From Candidatus Rokuibacteriota bacterium (GTDB lineage: Bacteria > Methylomirabilota > Methylomirabilia > Rokubacteriales > CSP1-6): a DNA stretch of 64,000 nucleotides. The stretch spans positions 1 through 64,000 of the forward strand of contig JACPSW010000130.1 in the NCBI GenBank assembly GCA_016193045.1, in the 5' to 3' direction. Shown in pieces: positions 17,469 to 24,345 of this stretch. The notes beneath the pieces were generated by a model. That model was not told the DNA's origin, made no database searches, and was given only the letters and a program-made list of their open reading frames with translations. The position numbers and the translations under genes were made by a program. The first letter of the stretch is position 1; every line of letters starts with the position of its first letter.

Positions 17469-17954
17469 TTACTCCGTTCTGAGTCGCTTCACAACCGGCG
17501 TAGGGGGCAGCCCGGGTCGAGCCGCCACCGAAAAGGTCAGGCTGTCGCGGCCGATGTCCACCACTCGGCCATCGCCGATCTGGTCTCCGGCCTTCAGGAT
17601 GTACCCCAGGCCGTCCGGGGCCTCCACCAGCGCCAGGCGTCCCTGCCGCCCGTGGACGATGCCTACGAGCTTCACGGCGGCGACGGCGAGACCCTTGGTG
17701 CCCTCGGCCGTCACCAAGGTGACGAACGGGTCGCGGCGGCCCTTCGGGTCGTAGGCAAGCGGCTCGAGCGGCTTGACCTCCGGCTCCTTGGGCATTGCCA
17801 CCGGGGGCGCCGCCGGCCTGGTGGGCGCAGCAGGGGCAGGGGCGGCCGGCGCGGTGGTCGTGGGCCGCGGCGGGGCCGGCGCGGGCGCCGGTGGGCCGCC
17901 GCAGCCTGCCAGCAGGCCGATCAGGCCGAGCGCGGCAATCCACCTGGACCTCAT
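17469..17954 (-). CDS. pilP: type IV pilus lipoprotein PilP
   Basis: Inner-membrane-anchored periplasmic lipoprotein that links PilN/PilO to the secretin. 161 residues with a lipobox-containing signal MRSRWIAALGLIGLLAGCGG (lipid Cys at 18), a Pro/Ala-rich linker, then the PilP fold LEPLAYDPKGRRDPFVTL, GIVHGRQGRLALVEAPDGLGYILKAGDQIGDGRVVDIGRDSLTF. The start overlaps the pilO stop by 4 bases (ATGA), indicating coupled translation. Confidence 0.93.
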   Translation of the reverse strand: MRSRWIAALGLIGLLAGCGGPPAPAPAPPRPTTTAPAAPAPAAPTRPAAPPVAMPKEPEVKPLEPLAYDPKGRRDPFVTLVTAEGTKGLAVAAVKLVGIVHGRQGRLALVEAPDGLGYILKAGDQIGDGRVVDIGRDSLTFSVAARPGLPPTPVVKRLRTE

Positions 17955-18586
17955 CGCGCGCCTCGTGGCGGGGGCGGTGCGGGCGGCCTGGCTCCCGGCC
18001 TCGCTCCCGGCGCCGTCGGAGGCGGCGCCCCCTCCGGACGGAAGACGTACGTCGCCAGGGTGAGGTCGGCTCGAATCGTGCCCGTGGGTCTGGAGATCCC
18101 GGTGATTTTGATGTCCGTCAGGTTCACGATTCTCGGAAGTCGGGCGATACGATCGAGGAACGTGCCCAGCTGATGAAAGCCCGCCTCGGCGGTGATGGAG
18201 ATCGGGACCTCCTGGTAGACGTCCTTCGTGGCCGGGGACCTCGGCTGGAACAGGCTGACGGCCATTCCCGTCTGGTAGGCCAGCTCCGAGACCTGTCGGT
18301 AGAGGCCGGGGATCTCCTTTTCGGACGGGAGCCGTTCCTTCGCCGTCTCCAGCCTGGCCCGGAGGGCCTCCGCCTCCTGCTTGAAACGCGCCAGGCTCGC
18401 CGCGAGCTGGCGGCTATTGTCCAGCTCCGTCTGCTTGGCCATCCGCTGGTCCCGGAGCCTGCTCACCTCCGCCATCTTCGGGGCGAGCAGGAAGTAGTAC
18501 CCGCCGCCGAGGAGGACGACGAGGAGGATGACCCCGAAGACGATCTTCTGGGGGCGCGGGGCCTGGGTGATGATCTCGAACGCCAT
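17951..18586 (-). CDS. pilO: type IV pilus inner-membrane protein PilO
   Basis: Bitopic alignment-subcomplex protein. 211 residues: short cytoplasmic N-terminus, one membrane helix (about 17-36), a periplasmic coiled coil (MAEVSRLRDQRMAKQTELDNSRQLAASLARFKQEAEALRARLE), then the ferredoxin-like domain with VPISITAEAGFHQLGTFLDRIARLPRIVNLTDIKI. The C-terminus is Pro/Gly/Ala/Arg-rich, somewhat longer than usual. It lies 4 bases after pilN and overlaps pilP. Confidence 0.93.
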   Translation of the reverse strand: MAFEIITQAPRPQKIVFGVILLVVLLGGGYYFLLAPKMAEVSRLRDQRMAKQTELDNSRQLAASLARFKQEAEALRARLETAKERLPSEKEIPGLYRQVSELAYQTGMAVSLFQPRSPATKDVYQEVPISITAEAGFHQLGTFLDRIARLPRIVNLTDIKITGISRPTGTIRADLTLATYVFRPEGAPPPTAPGARPGARPPAPPPPRGAR

Positions 18587-18590
18587 CGGC

Positions 18591-19142
18591 CTAGATGCTG
18601 AAGCGGCAGGTGACCTCGAAGGTCACCAGGCGGGGTGTTTTGGCCAGGTCCTGCTTGGAGACGATCAGGTCCACGTCCCTGAACTTCCCCGAATTTTTCA
18701 GGTTCGACATGAGGTCGGCCACCGCCGTCGTGGAGAACGCCGAGCCCGCGATCTTCAGCACCTGCTCTTTCTCTTCCACCGACGTGAGCCAGATGTCCCG
18801 GGGAACTGTGTCCGCCAGAGCGTCCAGGAGGTAAATCGGGCGGGCCTGGTTTCGGGCGATGACGTCGATGAGCGCCACGCGCCGCTCCAGGTCCTCTTTC
18901 TCCTTCTTGAAGCGCTGGCCCTCGGCAATTTCCGCCTTGTGGCGCGCGATCTGGGCTTCCATGCGCGCGATGTCCGTCGCGAGCGACCGGCCCTCCGTGC
19001 TCAGCGAGACCCAGTACCCCCCGACCAGCACGATCGCGATGACGTACAGCGCGCCGAAGAGGAGGCCGAGGCCCGGCAGGGTGGGGAGCGCGATCGCGAA
19101 CCGCCGACGCGGGCGCGCCGGGAGGAGGTTGATCTTGATCAT
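18591..19142 (-). CDS. pilN: type IV pilus inner-membrane protein PilN
   Basis: Bitopic partner of PilO. The 183-residue protein begins MIKINLLPARP, the conserved cytoplasmic INLLP motif that binds the PilM groove. One membrane helix (about 23-45) is followed by a periplasmic coiled coil and the PilN domain (YLLDALADTVPRDIWLTSVEEKEQVLKIAGSAFSTTAVADLMSNLKNSGKFRDVDLI). The ATG overlaps the pilM stop (ATGA). Longer frames upstream lie inside pilM and were discarded. Confidence 0.94.
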   Translation of the reverse strand: MIKINLLPARPRRRFAIALPTLPGLGLLFGALYVIAIVLVGGYWVSLSTEGRSLATDIARMEAQIARHKAEIAEGQRFKKEKEDLERRVALIDVIARNQARPIYLLDALADTVPRDIWLTSVEEKEQVLKIAGSAFSTTAVADLMSNLKNSGKFRDVDLIVSKQDLAKTPRLVTFEVTCRFSI

Positions 19143-20206
19143 GCGGGCTTGTCCTCCTCGCGTCGCATCCCGAGGCCGACCGCGACGGCCAGGAGGGGGC
19201 CCGCCGCGTAGAGATCGTCGGCGGGGAACCGGTTTGGATCGAACTGGACGTTCTGGAAGGGTTTGACCACTTCCACCGGGATTCCCCAGCTGGAGGAAAG
19301 GAACTCGTCGATTCCGGAGAGCTTGGCGCAGCCTCCGGAGAGGACGATCCGGCTGATCCGCTCCGATTCGGCCGTGGACGCGAAATAGTCGAAGGTGCGC
19401 TGGATCTCCAGCGACAGCTCGCGGGAGACCGCTTCGAGGGACGGCACGAGGTCGTCCCACCGGACGCCGGGGACCTCTTCCCCCTTCTTGGCGGCTTCGG
19501 CCCTGTCGAAGGGGATGTTGAGCCGCTGGGAGATCGCCCGCGTGTAGTTGTTCCCGCCGAACGCGATGTCGCGGGCGAAGATCGAAAAGCCTCCCCGGAC
19601 GACGTTCGTCTTCATGATCGAGGCGCCGATGTCGATCAGCGCCACCGCCTCCGCCGTCGTCTCCGGACTGTTCATCTCGTACTGGTTCTGGAGCGCGAAG
19701 GCGTCCACGTCCACGACGATCGGCGTGAGCCCCGATTCCTCCACCACCGCCACGTACTCGTTGATCTTGCTCTTCTTGACGGCGACCAGCATCACGTCCA
19801 TCGTTCCGCCCTGGCCGGCCGACTGTCCCACGACCTGATGATCCAGGTAGACCTCATCGATGGGAAGGTTGATGTGATGCTCCGCCTCCAGCATGATCGC
19901 GTCGCCCAACTCCTTCGCGGTGACCTTGGGGAGCTGGATCTTCTTCATGATGAGTTCACGGCCAGAGACGCTCAGGACGACGTCCTTGGTCTTGACCCGC
20001 GCCTTGCCCACGACCTCCTTGATCGCGTCCACGACCACCGGGGGGTCCTTGATCATGCCCTCGCCAATGGCGTCCGGCGGAAGCTCCACCATCGCGAAGG
20101 TCTCGAGCGCGAAGCCCTTCGAGCCCTCCTGGAGCTGGACGAGTTTCACCGCGCTCGATCCCACATCCAGTCCAAAGCCGGCCTTCTTCTTCGAAAACAA
20201 TGCCAT
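19139..20206 (-). CDS. pilM: type IV pilus assembly ATP-binding protein PilM
   Basis: Cytoplasmic actin-like protein that recruits PilN. 355 residues with the actin/FtsA-type elements GLDVGSSAVKLVQL (phosphate 1), VALIDIGASIMKTNVVRGGFSIFARDIAFGGNNYT (phosphate 2) and IVLSGGCAKLSGIDEFL (adenosine site). Length matches the family. First gene of pilMNOPQ, with an AT-rich leader and a TTGACT-N18-TATAAT promoter about 100 bases upstream plus a more distant sigma-54-type site. Confidence 0.95.
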   Translation of the reverse strand: MALFSKKKAGFGLDVGSSAVKLVQLQEGSKGFALETFAMVELPPDAIGEGMIKDPPVVVDAIKEVVGKARVKTKDVVLSVSGRELIMKKIQLPKVTAKELGDAIMLEAEHHINLPIDEVYLDHQVVGQSAGQGGTMDVMLVAVKKSKINEYVAVVEESGLTPIVVDVDAFALQNQYEMNSPETTAEAVALIDIGASIMKTNVVRGGFSIFARDIAFGGNNYTRAISQRLNIPFDRAEAAKKGEEVPGVRWDDLVPSLEAVSRELSLEIQRTFDYFASTAESERISRIVLSGGCAKLSGIDEFLSSSWGIPVEVVKPFQNVQFDPNRFPADDLYAAGPLLAVAVGLGMRREEDKPA

Positions 20207-20310
20207 CCCTTAGCCCTCTTCCTTTACCCCCTGCCGACCCGGCCGGATCGGCCTCGAACTGAGAATAACAGAACTCCTCTTAAAATAAGAAGAAATGTCA
20301 AATTGCAGTA

Positions 20311-20340
20311 ATTATAGGTAGTTCGAATTTTTAAAGTCAA
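20311..20340 (-). promoter_or_regulatory. sigma-70-type promoter of pilMNOPQ
   Basis: TTGACT (20340-20335), 18-base spacer, TATAAT (20316-20311) on the minus strand, within an AT-rich stretch unlike its surroundings. The predicted start is near 20304, giving a leader of about 98 bases before pilM. Confidence 0.75.
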
Positions 20341-20632
20341 CTTTTCTCTGGATACTCCCCTTACCACAACGGGGACTAGAGAGTCGCCCGGAAGGGGGCA
20401 AGGGCTAGGGGTTTTCCACGCCGAGAGGCGGATGAGGCCGGCGTGGCCCGTCGGCCGGGTTGGTTCTGCCGGTCCCTGGCGCCATTCCTAGGCTCGCGGG
20501 CGACGGGAATGCATCGCATGTGCCACGCCAGGAAGATGACATACCGCGGGGTTTCCAGGGGCGCCCGGCCGAGGGGAGGCAAGGGATAACTGACAGGTGT
20601 CGGGGAGCGTGTCTCGCGACTGACAGGAGTCA
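20341..20632. other. hairpin-rich intergenic region upstream of pilM
   Basis: No gene is supported in this stretch. It contains a CCACGCCG/CGGCGTGG stem around 20416-20447, further GC stems and, at 20510-20525, a sigma-54-like site reading toward pilM. If that site is used the pilM mRNA would carry a roughly 290-base leader, enough for a structured regulatory RNA. I do not recognise a known riboswitch class. Confidence 0.4.
20510..20525 (-). promoter_or_regulatory. sigma-54-like -24/-12 site upstream of pilM
   Basis: Minus-strand TGGCACATGCGATGCA has TGGCAC and TGCA with the exact sigma-54 spacing (GG to GC 10 bases). It resembles the sites before pilA and pilB. It is about 300 bases from the pilM start, so less certain than those. 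Confidence 0.5.
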
Positions 20633-20659
20633 AAGAGGGCCGGAGAGTCCGGCCCTCTT
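20633..20659. terminator. bidirectional terminator-type hairpin
   Basis: A perfect 12-base stem AAGAGGGCCGGA / TCCGGCCCTCTT with loop GAG. On the minus strand it ends in CTTTGA, which suits termination after the FimT/GspH-like gene that ends at 20773. Confidence 0.65.
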
Positions 20660-20696
20660 CACGCCGGGATTTAGCCCGGATTCTGCGCGAACGGAC

Positions 20697-20790
20697 GCCT
20701 CACCCTCACCCCCACCCTCTCCCTCACGAGGGAGAGGGAGAAGTTTGGGCACCCTCGCCCCGCGGGAGAGGGTCAGGGTGAGGGGGCCTC
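20697..20790. repeat. dispersed CTCTCCC palindromic element, compound copy 3
   Basis: Nested CCTCACCCTC / GAGGGTGAGG-type arms around CCCTCTCCCTC-ACGA-GGGAGAGGG and CGCGGGAGAGGG. It overlaps the 3' end of the FimT/GspH-like gene and provides its final codons and TGA stop. Confidence 0.65.
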
Positions 20791-21261
20791 AGTGGTGACG
20801 CGCCCGGCCGCCGACACCCTGATCGTGAGAGTGTCGCCGCTCGGACCGGTCACCTGGAATTGTCCCCCGGGGGCCGCCGCCCCGAGCGGGGTAAAGACAG
20901 GAGGACCGGCGAGGAAGGCGAGGGCGACGTTGTTCTGGAGGCGGAAGGTCCCCACTCCGTCGCTGCCGGCCATCACGATCGCCGCCCCGTCGCAGGTGTT
21001 CTGGCGAAACTGATAGCCGGGGGACGGGCCCGCGATGGGCTGGACGCAGACGTTCTGCCGCCGGGTGATCGCCAGTTGCTTCGCTTGCATCAGGGCGGTG
21101 CGCATCTCTTGGGCTCCCGCCCGCACCGTGGCGGCGCGGATGTACCCCGTGAGCACGGGGATCGTGATCGCCGCGAGAATGCTGATGACGGCGATGACTA
21201 CCAGCAGCTCCAGGAGGGTCCAACCTCCCCGGTCTAGCCGAGGAATCCTTTGAGGTACCAT
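20773..21261 (-). CDS. FimT/GspH-like pseudopilin
   Basis: Minor pilin or pseudopilin, 162 residues from the ATG at 21261, which lies inside the end of pilD. The class III signal is RIPRLDRGGWTLLELLVVIAVISILAAITIPVL: cleavage would be after Gly, leaving Trp rather than the usual Phe at +1, with Glu at +5 present. The rest matches the GspH/FimT pattern ARAGAQEMRTALMQAKQLAITRRQNVCV and ends with RVSAAGRVTTEAPSP. Two cysteines (CV...NTCDG) may form a disulfide. The last codons and stop derive from a dispersed repeat. Probably part of the pilus tip or priming complex. Confidence 0.82.
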   Translation of the reverse strand: MVPQRIPRLDRGGWTLLELLVVIAVISILAAITIPVLTGYIRAATVRAGAQEMRTALMQAKQLAITRRQNVCVQPIAGPSPGYQFRQNTCDGAAIVMAGSDGVGTFRLQNNVALAFLAGPPVFTPLGAAAPGGQFQVTGPSGDTLTIRVSAAGRVTTEAPSP

Positions 21262-21998
21262 TGCAGGATCTCCTTCCCCCAGAAGAGACTGACCGCGCCC
21301 CCCAGGGCCAGGAACGGCCCAAAGGGGATCGGATCCTTCCCGCCTTTCCGGCCGGAGGCCAGGAGCGCCATAGCGACAGCCGCTCCGACCAGGACCGCCA
21401 GGAAGAGGCCGAGGAGCAAAAGTTTCCAGCCGAGAAACGCGCCGACCATCGCGGCGAGCGTGATATCGCCTCCACCCATCCCTTCCACGCCCATCACCAA
21501 CCGGCTGCCCTGGATGATCGCGTAGATGATTCCGCCGCCCACCAGGATGCCGAGGAGCGAATCGAGCCACGAGAGCTGCCCTGTCGCCGCGCTGCCGAGG
21601 AAGCCGGCCGCGATGACCGGGAGCGTGATCCGGTCCGGGATCAGTTGGTGCTCGAGGTCGATGACAGTGACGACCATGAGGGCCGAGACGAAGACGAGAG
21701 CCAGAGCCAGCTCCCCCCTGAGCCCGAGCTGGGCGTAGGCGAGCGCGAAGAGCAGCGCCGTTCCGAGCTCCACGGCCGGATACCGCCACCCGATGGGCGC
21801 CCGGCAGTCTCGGCAGCGCCCCCGCAGGATCAGAAAGCTCAGGAGCGGCACGTTGTCGTGCCACCGGATGGGGTGCGCGCAGGCGGGGCAGGCCGAGCCG
21901 GGCCTCCAAAGACTTGCCCCCCTGGGGAGGCGGGAGGCGCAGACGTTGAGGAAGCTGCCCATGACGGCCCCGAAGAGAAAGGCGCCGGCGAAGATCAT
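21234..21998 (-). CDS. pilD: type IV prepilin peptidase
   Basis: Integral-membrane aspartyl protease and N-methyltransferase that matures PilA and the pseudopilin. 254 residues: the N-terminal methyltransferase region with two CxxC pairs (CPACAHPIRWHDNVPLLSFLILRGRCRDCRAPI), then seven to eight membrane helices with the catalytic aspartates in VTVIDLEHQLIPD and GMGGGDI. Length is typical. It is transcribed after pilA beyond a terminator and shares 28 bases with the pseudopilin gene downstream. Confidence 0.94.
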   Translation of the reverse strand: MIFAGAFLFGAVMGSFLNVCASRLPRGASLWRPGSACPACAHPIRWHDNVPLLSFLILRGRCRDCRAPIGWRYPAVELGTALLFALAYAQLGLRGELALALVFVSALMVVTVIDLEHQLIPDRITLPVIAAGFLGSAATGQLSWLDSLLGILVGGGIIYAIIQGSRLVMGVEGMGGGDITLAAMVGAFLGWKLLLLGLFLAVLVGAAVAMALLASGRKGGKDPIPFGPFLALGGAVSLFWGKEILQWYLKGFLG

Positions 21999-22090
21999 GG
22001 GTGGTTCGCGGGTAACAGGTCCCGCATGGGAATCATGATAGCAAAAAGCAAGCCACGCTCGGGAGCCCGGCCCTCCGTCCCATCCCGGAC

Positions 22091-22122
22091 AATAGAAAGA
22101 GAGGAAGCCCTGGTAGGCTTCC
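22091..22122 (-). terminator. terminator after pilA
   Basis: Minus strand: GGAAGCC-TACCAG-GGCTTCC followed by the pyrimidine/T-rich tail TCTCTTTCTATT. It lies 30 bases past the pilA stop and would make pilA largely monocistronic. Confidence 0.75.
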
Positions 22123-22151
22123 CCCCTTCGGCTCCGACGATTCGTGCTGCT

Positions 22152-22679
22152 CTAGCAGCCAGGGGCGACGACGGGAATGTTCCCCACCGTGTCGCTGTTG
22201 GTCGGGGTCCCCTGAACGTCGAAGGTCCCGGCCCCACCTGCGGGAAGTGCCCCGGCGCAGCCGTAAGCCGCGGCGGCTCCGGCCGCCCCAGCAACGTTGA
22301 TCGCATATGCGGCACCCCACCCGGCCGGGGGAAGGGGAATCTGGTTAAAGAAGGGACCAGCTACCGCGCCCTGGGTGTTCGTTACCTGCGTGGTCAGCCC
22401 CACGTTGACGCTTGCGACGGGCGTACCGCCGGCGCCACACGTATCGCCCGGCTGTGTGGGGTAGTCCCCGCAGTGAGCCGCGAACTGAACGATCGCCGAG
22501 GCAATCGACCGGGTATCCGCCTGGGCCTTGGAGATGCGCGCCCGGGACTGGATGTTCGTGAAGAGCGGCACGGCGATCGCCGCCAGGATCCCGATGATGG
22601 CCACGACGATCATCAGCTCGATGAGCGTGAAGCCCCGTCGGTTTCCGAGGGTGAGTCGTTTCTTCCACCACTTCATCAT
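22152..22679 (-). CDS. pilA: type IV major pilin
   Basis: 175-residue prepilin. The leader ends in RRG and mature sequence starts FTLIELMIVVAIIGILAAIAVPLFTNIQSRARISKAQAD, with the invariant Phe1 and Glu5. The C-terminal domain is Gly/Ala-rich with four cysteines (HCGDYP, DTCG, YGCAG and the C-terminal residue itself), suggesting two disulfides including a D-loop closed by the last residue. Two ATGs (22679, 22676) are possible. It is too long for the short Geobacter-type conductive pilin and lacks its aromatic spacing. A sigma-54 promoter lies about 100 bases upstream and a terminator follows. Confidence 0.93.
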   Translation of the reverse strand: MMKWWKKRLTLGNRRGFTLIELMIVVAIIGILAAIAVPLFTNIQSRARISKAQADTRSIASAIVQFAAHCGDYPTQPGDTCGAGGTPVASVNVGLTTQVTNTQGAVAGPFFNQIPLPPAGWGAAYAINVAGAAGAAAAYGCAGALPAGGAGTFDVQGTPTNSDTVGNIPVVAPGC

Positions 22680-22779
22680 GTGAGTCGTCCTCCTTTTCTC
22701 TTTTCGTTAATCCGAGGACCCCTTGTCCTCCGAGCGTTTGAGGGAGCCGATGAGTTCCCTCCTCCCTGCTCCGTCATCG

Positions 22780-22795
22780 TGCAGGTTCGATGCCA
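22780..22795 (-). promoter_or_regulatory. sigma-54 promoter of pilA
   Basis: Minus-strand TGGCATCGAACCTGCA fits TGGCACG-N4-TTGCW with exact spacing and three substitutions. Transcription would begin near 22769, about 90 bases before pilA. The sigma-54 activator gene pilR lies directly upstream. Confidence 0.75.
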
Positions 22796-22936
22796 GGGAT
22801 CAGGGATACGCTCCGGTGGGGGGGGCTAAGAGTAAGTGGTGGGAAAGACGAGTGATTTTGAAATCCCCCGGGATGGGTCCGGGTCCATTCCGGTCCGAGC
22901 GCTGACGCAATCTGTTGGCAGTCCCGTCAAAAAACG

Positions 22937-24334
22937 TCACTTCTCGGGCTCGGCGTCCCGGTCCTTTCCCAGCCTGTGCTTCTGAAGTTTGTAGCGGAAC
23001 TGGCGGAAGCTGAGCCGGAGGAGCTCGGCGGCCCGGGTCTGCACCCCCCCGGTCCGCTCGAGCGCTTTCGTCAGGAGCCGCGCCTCGATCTGGTCGAGCG
23101 TGGCGTCCAGGTCCATCCCCTCGTCCGGGAGATCGAGGTCGACCCCCCGGGGGTGGCGCTGGCGGCGGACCGACTCCGGCAGGGCGTCAACGCCGAGGAT
23201 CTCCCCCGTTCCGAGGACGACGGCGCGCTCCACCACGTTTTCCAGTTCCCGGATGTTTCCGGGCCAGTGGTACTGCTCCAGCAGCGCCAGCGCCTCCGGG
23301 GACAGGCCGCGCACCTCCTTGCCGAGCTCCTTGCCGTACTTCTGGAGGAAGTGCGCGACCAGCAACGGGATGTCCTCCCGGCGCTCGTGGAGCGCCGGGA
23401 GATGGATGGGGATCACGTTCAACCGGTAGAAGAGGTCCTCCCGCAGCGTGCCGTCGCCGACGGCGGCCTCCAGGTCTTTGTTGGTGGCGGCGATGAGGCG
23501 CACGTCCACCTTCATGTCCTTGGTGTCCCCCACCCGCCGGATCTCGCGCTCCTGGATGGCGCGCAGGAGCTTGACCTGGAGCAGGGCCGGGATCTCGGTG
23601 ATCTCGTCGAGGAACAGCGTCCCCCCGTCGGCGGCGGAGAAGAGGCCGACCTTGTTGGCCACCGCGCCCGTGAAGGCGCCCTTGACGTGCCCGAAGAGCT
23701 CGGACTCCATGAGCCCTTCCGGGATGGCCCCACAGTTGACGGAGATGAACGGCTTGTCCCGCCGATGGCTGTTGAAGTGGATGGCCTGGGCCACCAGCTC
23801 CTTGCCGGTGCCGCTTTCGCCCGTGACCATCACCGTCGAGTGGCTGTCGGCGATCTTCCGGATCGTGTCGAAGACCGCCACGATCTTGGGGCTCTTGCCG
23901 ATGATGTTCTCGAACCGGTACTGGGTCTCCAGCTGGCGTTTGAGGTTGAGGTTCTCGTCGCGGAGGCGTTTCCGCTCCAGCGCCCGCTTGATGTTCAGCG
24001 TGACCTCGTCGTACTTGAACGGCTTGGTGATGTAGTCGTAGGCGCCGAGCTTCATCGCCTCCACGGCGGTCTCCGACGAGCCGAAGGCCGTGATCATGAT
24101 GACCACCGTGGTCGGCGAAAGCTCCTTGACGGCCTTCAGCACCTGAAGGCCGCCCACCTTGGGCATGCGGACGTCCGTGATGATCGCGTCGAAGCCCTCC
24201 CGCCGGACCGCCTCGATGGCGGCCTCGCCGCCGTCCGCGACCGCCACGTCGTACCCCTCCTTCTTGAGGATGCTGAAGAGCACTTCCCGCATGCTGCGTT
24301 CGTCGTCCACCACGAGGATGCGCGCGTCGGCCAT
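22937..24334 (-). CDS. pilR: sigma-54-dependent response regulator PilR
   Basis: NtrC-type activator, 465 residues. Receiver domain (1-120) with DDE-type acidic residues and phospho-acceptor in IITDVRMPK; AAA+ domain with Walker A GESGTGKE and the sigma-54 contact loop GAFTGA; C-terminal Fis-type helix-turn-helix (GGVQTRAAELLRLSFRQFRYKLQKH). All functional motifs are intact. It sits 11 bases downstream of pilS and ends the pilBTCSR unit. By analogy with known PilR it activates pilA; sites upstream of pilB and possibly pilM suggest wider control including its own operon. Confidence 0.94.
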   Translation of the reverse strand: MADARILVVDDERSMREVLFSILKKEGYDVAVADGGEAAIEAVRREGFDAIITDVRMPKVGGLQVLKAVKELSPTTVVIMITAFGSSETAVEAMKLGAYDYITKPFKYDEVTLNIKRALERKRLRDENLNLKRQLETQYRFENIIGKSPKIVAVFDTIRKIADSHSTVMVTGESGTGKELVAQAIHFNSHRRDKPFISVNCGAIPEGLMESELFGHVKGAFTGAVANKVGLFSAADGGTLFLDEITEIPALLQVKLLRAIQEREIRRVGDTKDMKVDVRLIAATNKDLEAAVGDGTLREDLFYRLNVIPIHLPALHERREDIPLLVAHFLQKYGKELGKEVRGLSPEALALLEQYHWPGNIRELENVVERAVVLGTGEILGVDALPESVRRQRHPRGVDLDLPDEGMDLDATLDQIEARLLTKALERTGGVQTRAAELLRLSFRQFRYKLQKHRLGKDRDAEPEK

Positions 24335-24345
24335 GATCGGGTCCC

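Noticed and set aside
20390-20540. c-di-GMP (GEMM) riboswitch upstream of the pilM operon
   Set aside because: The conserved core segments of GEMM-I were searched for by eye on both strands and not found.
20376-20633. 85-residue minus-strand frame in the pilM upstream region
   Set aside because: Low-complexity Arg/Pro composition, no ribosome site, and it covers the terminator hairpin and sigma-54-like site.
22152-22679. Electrically conductive Geobacter-type pilin
   Set aside because: At 175 residues with a Gly/Ala-rich globular domain and four cysteines it lacks the short, aromatic-rich form of those pilins.
22770-22810. tRNA-like T-loop (GGTTCGATGCC)
   Set aside because: No acceptor stem, D-arm or anticodon arm surrounds it; the sequence is better explained as a sigma-54 site on the other strand.
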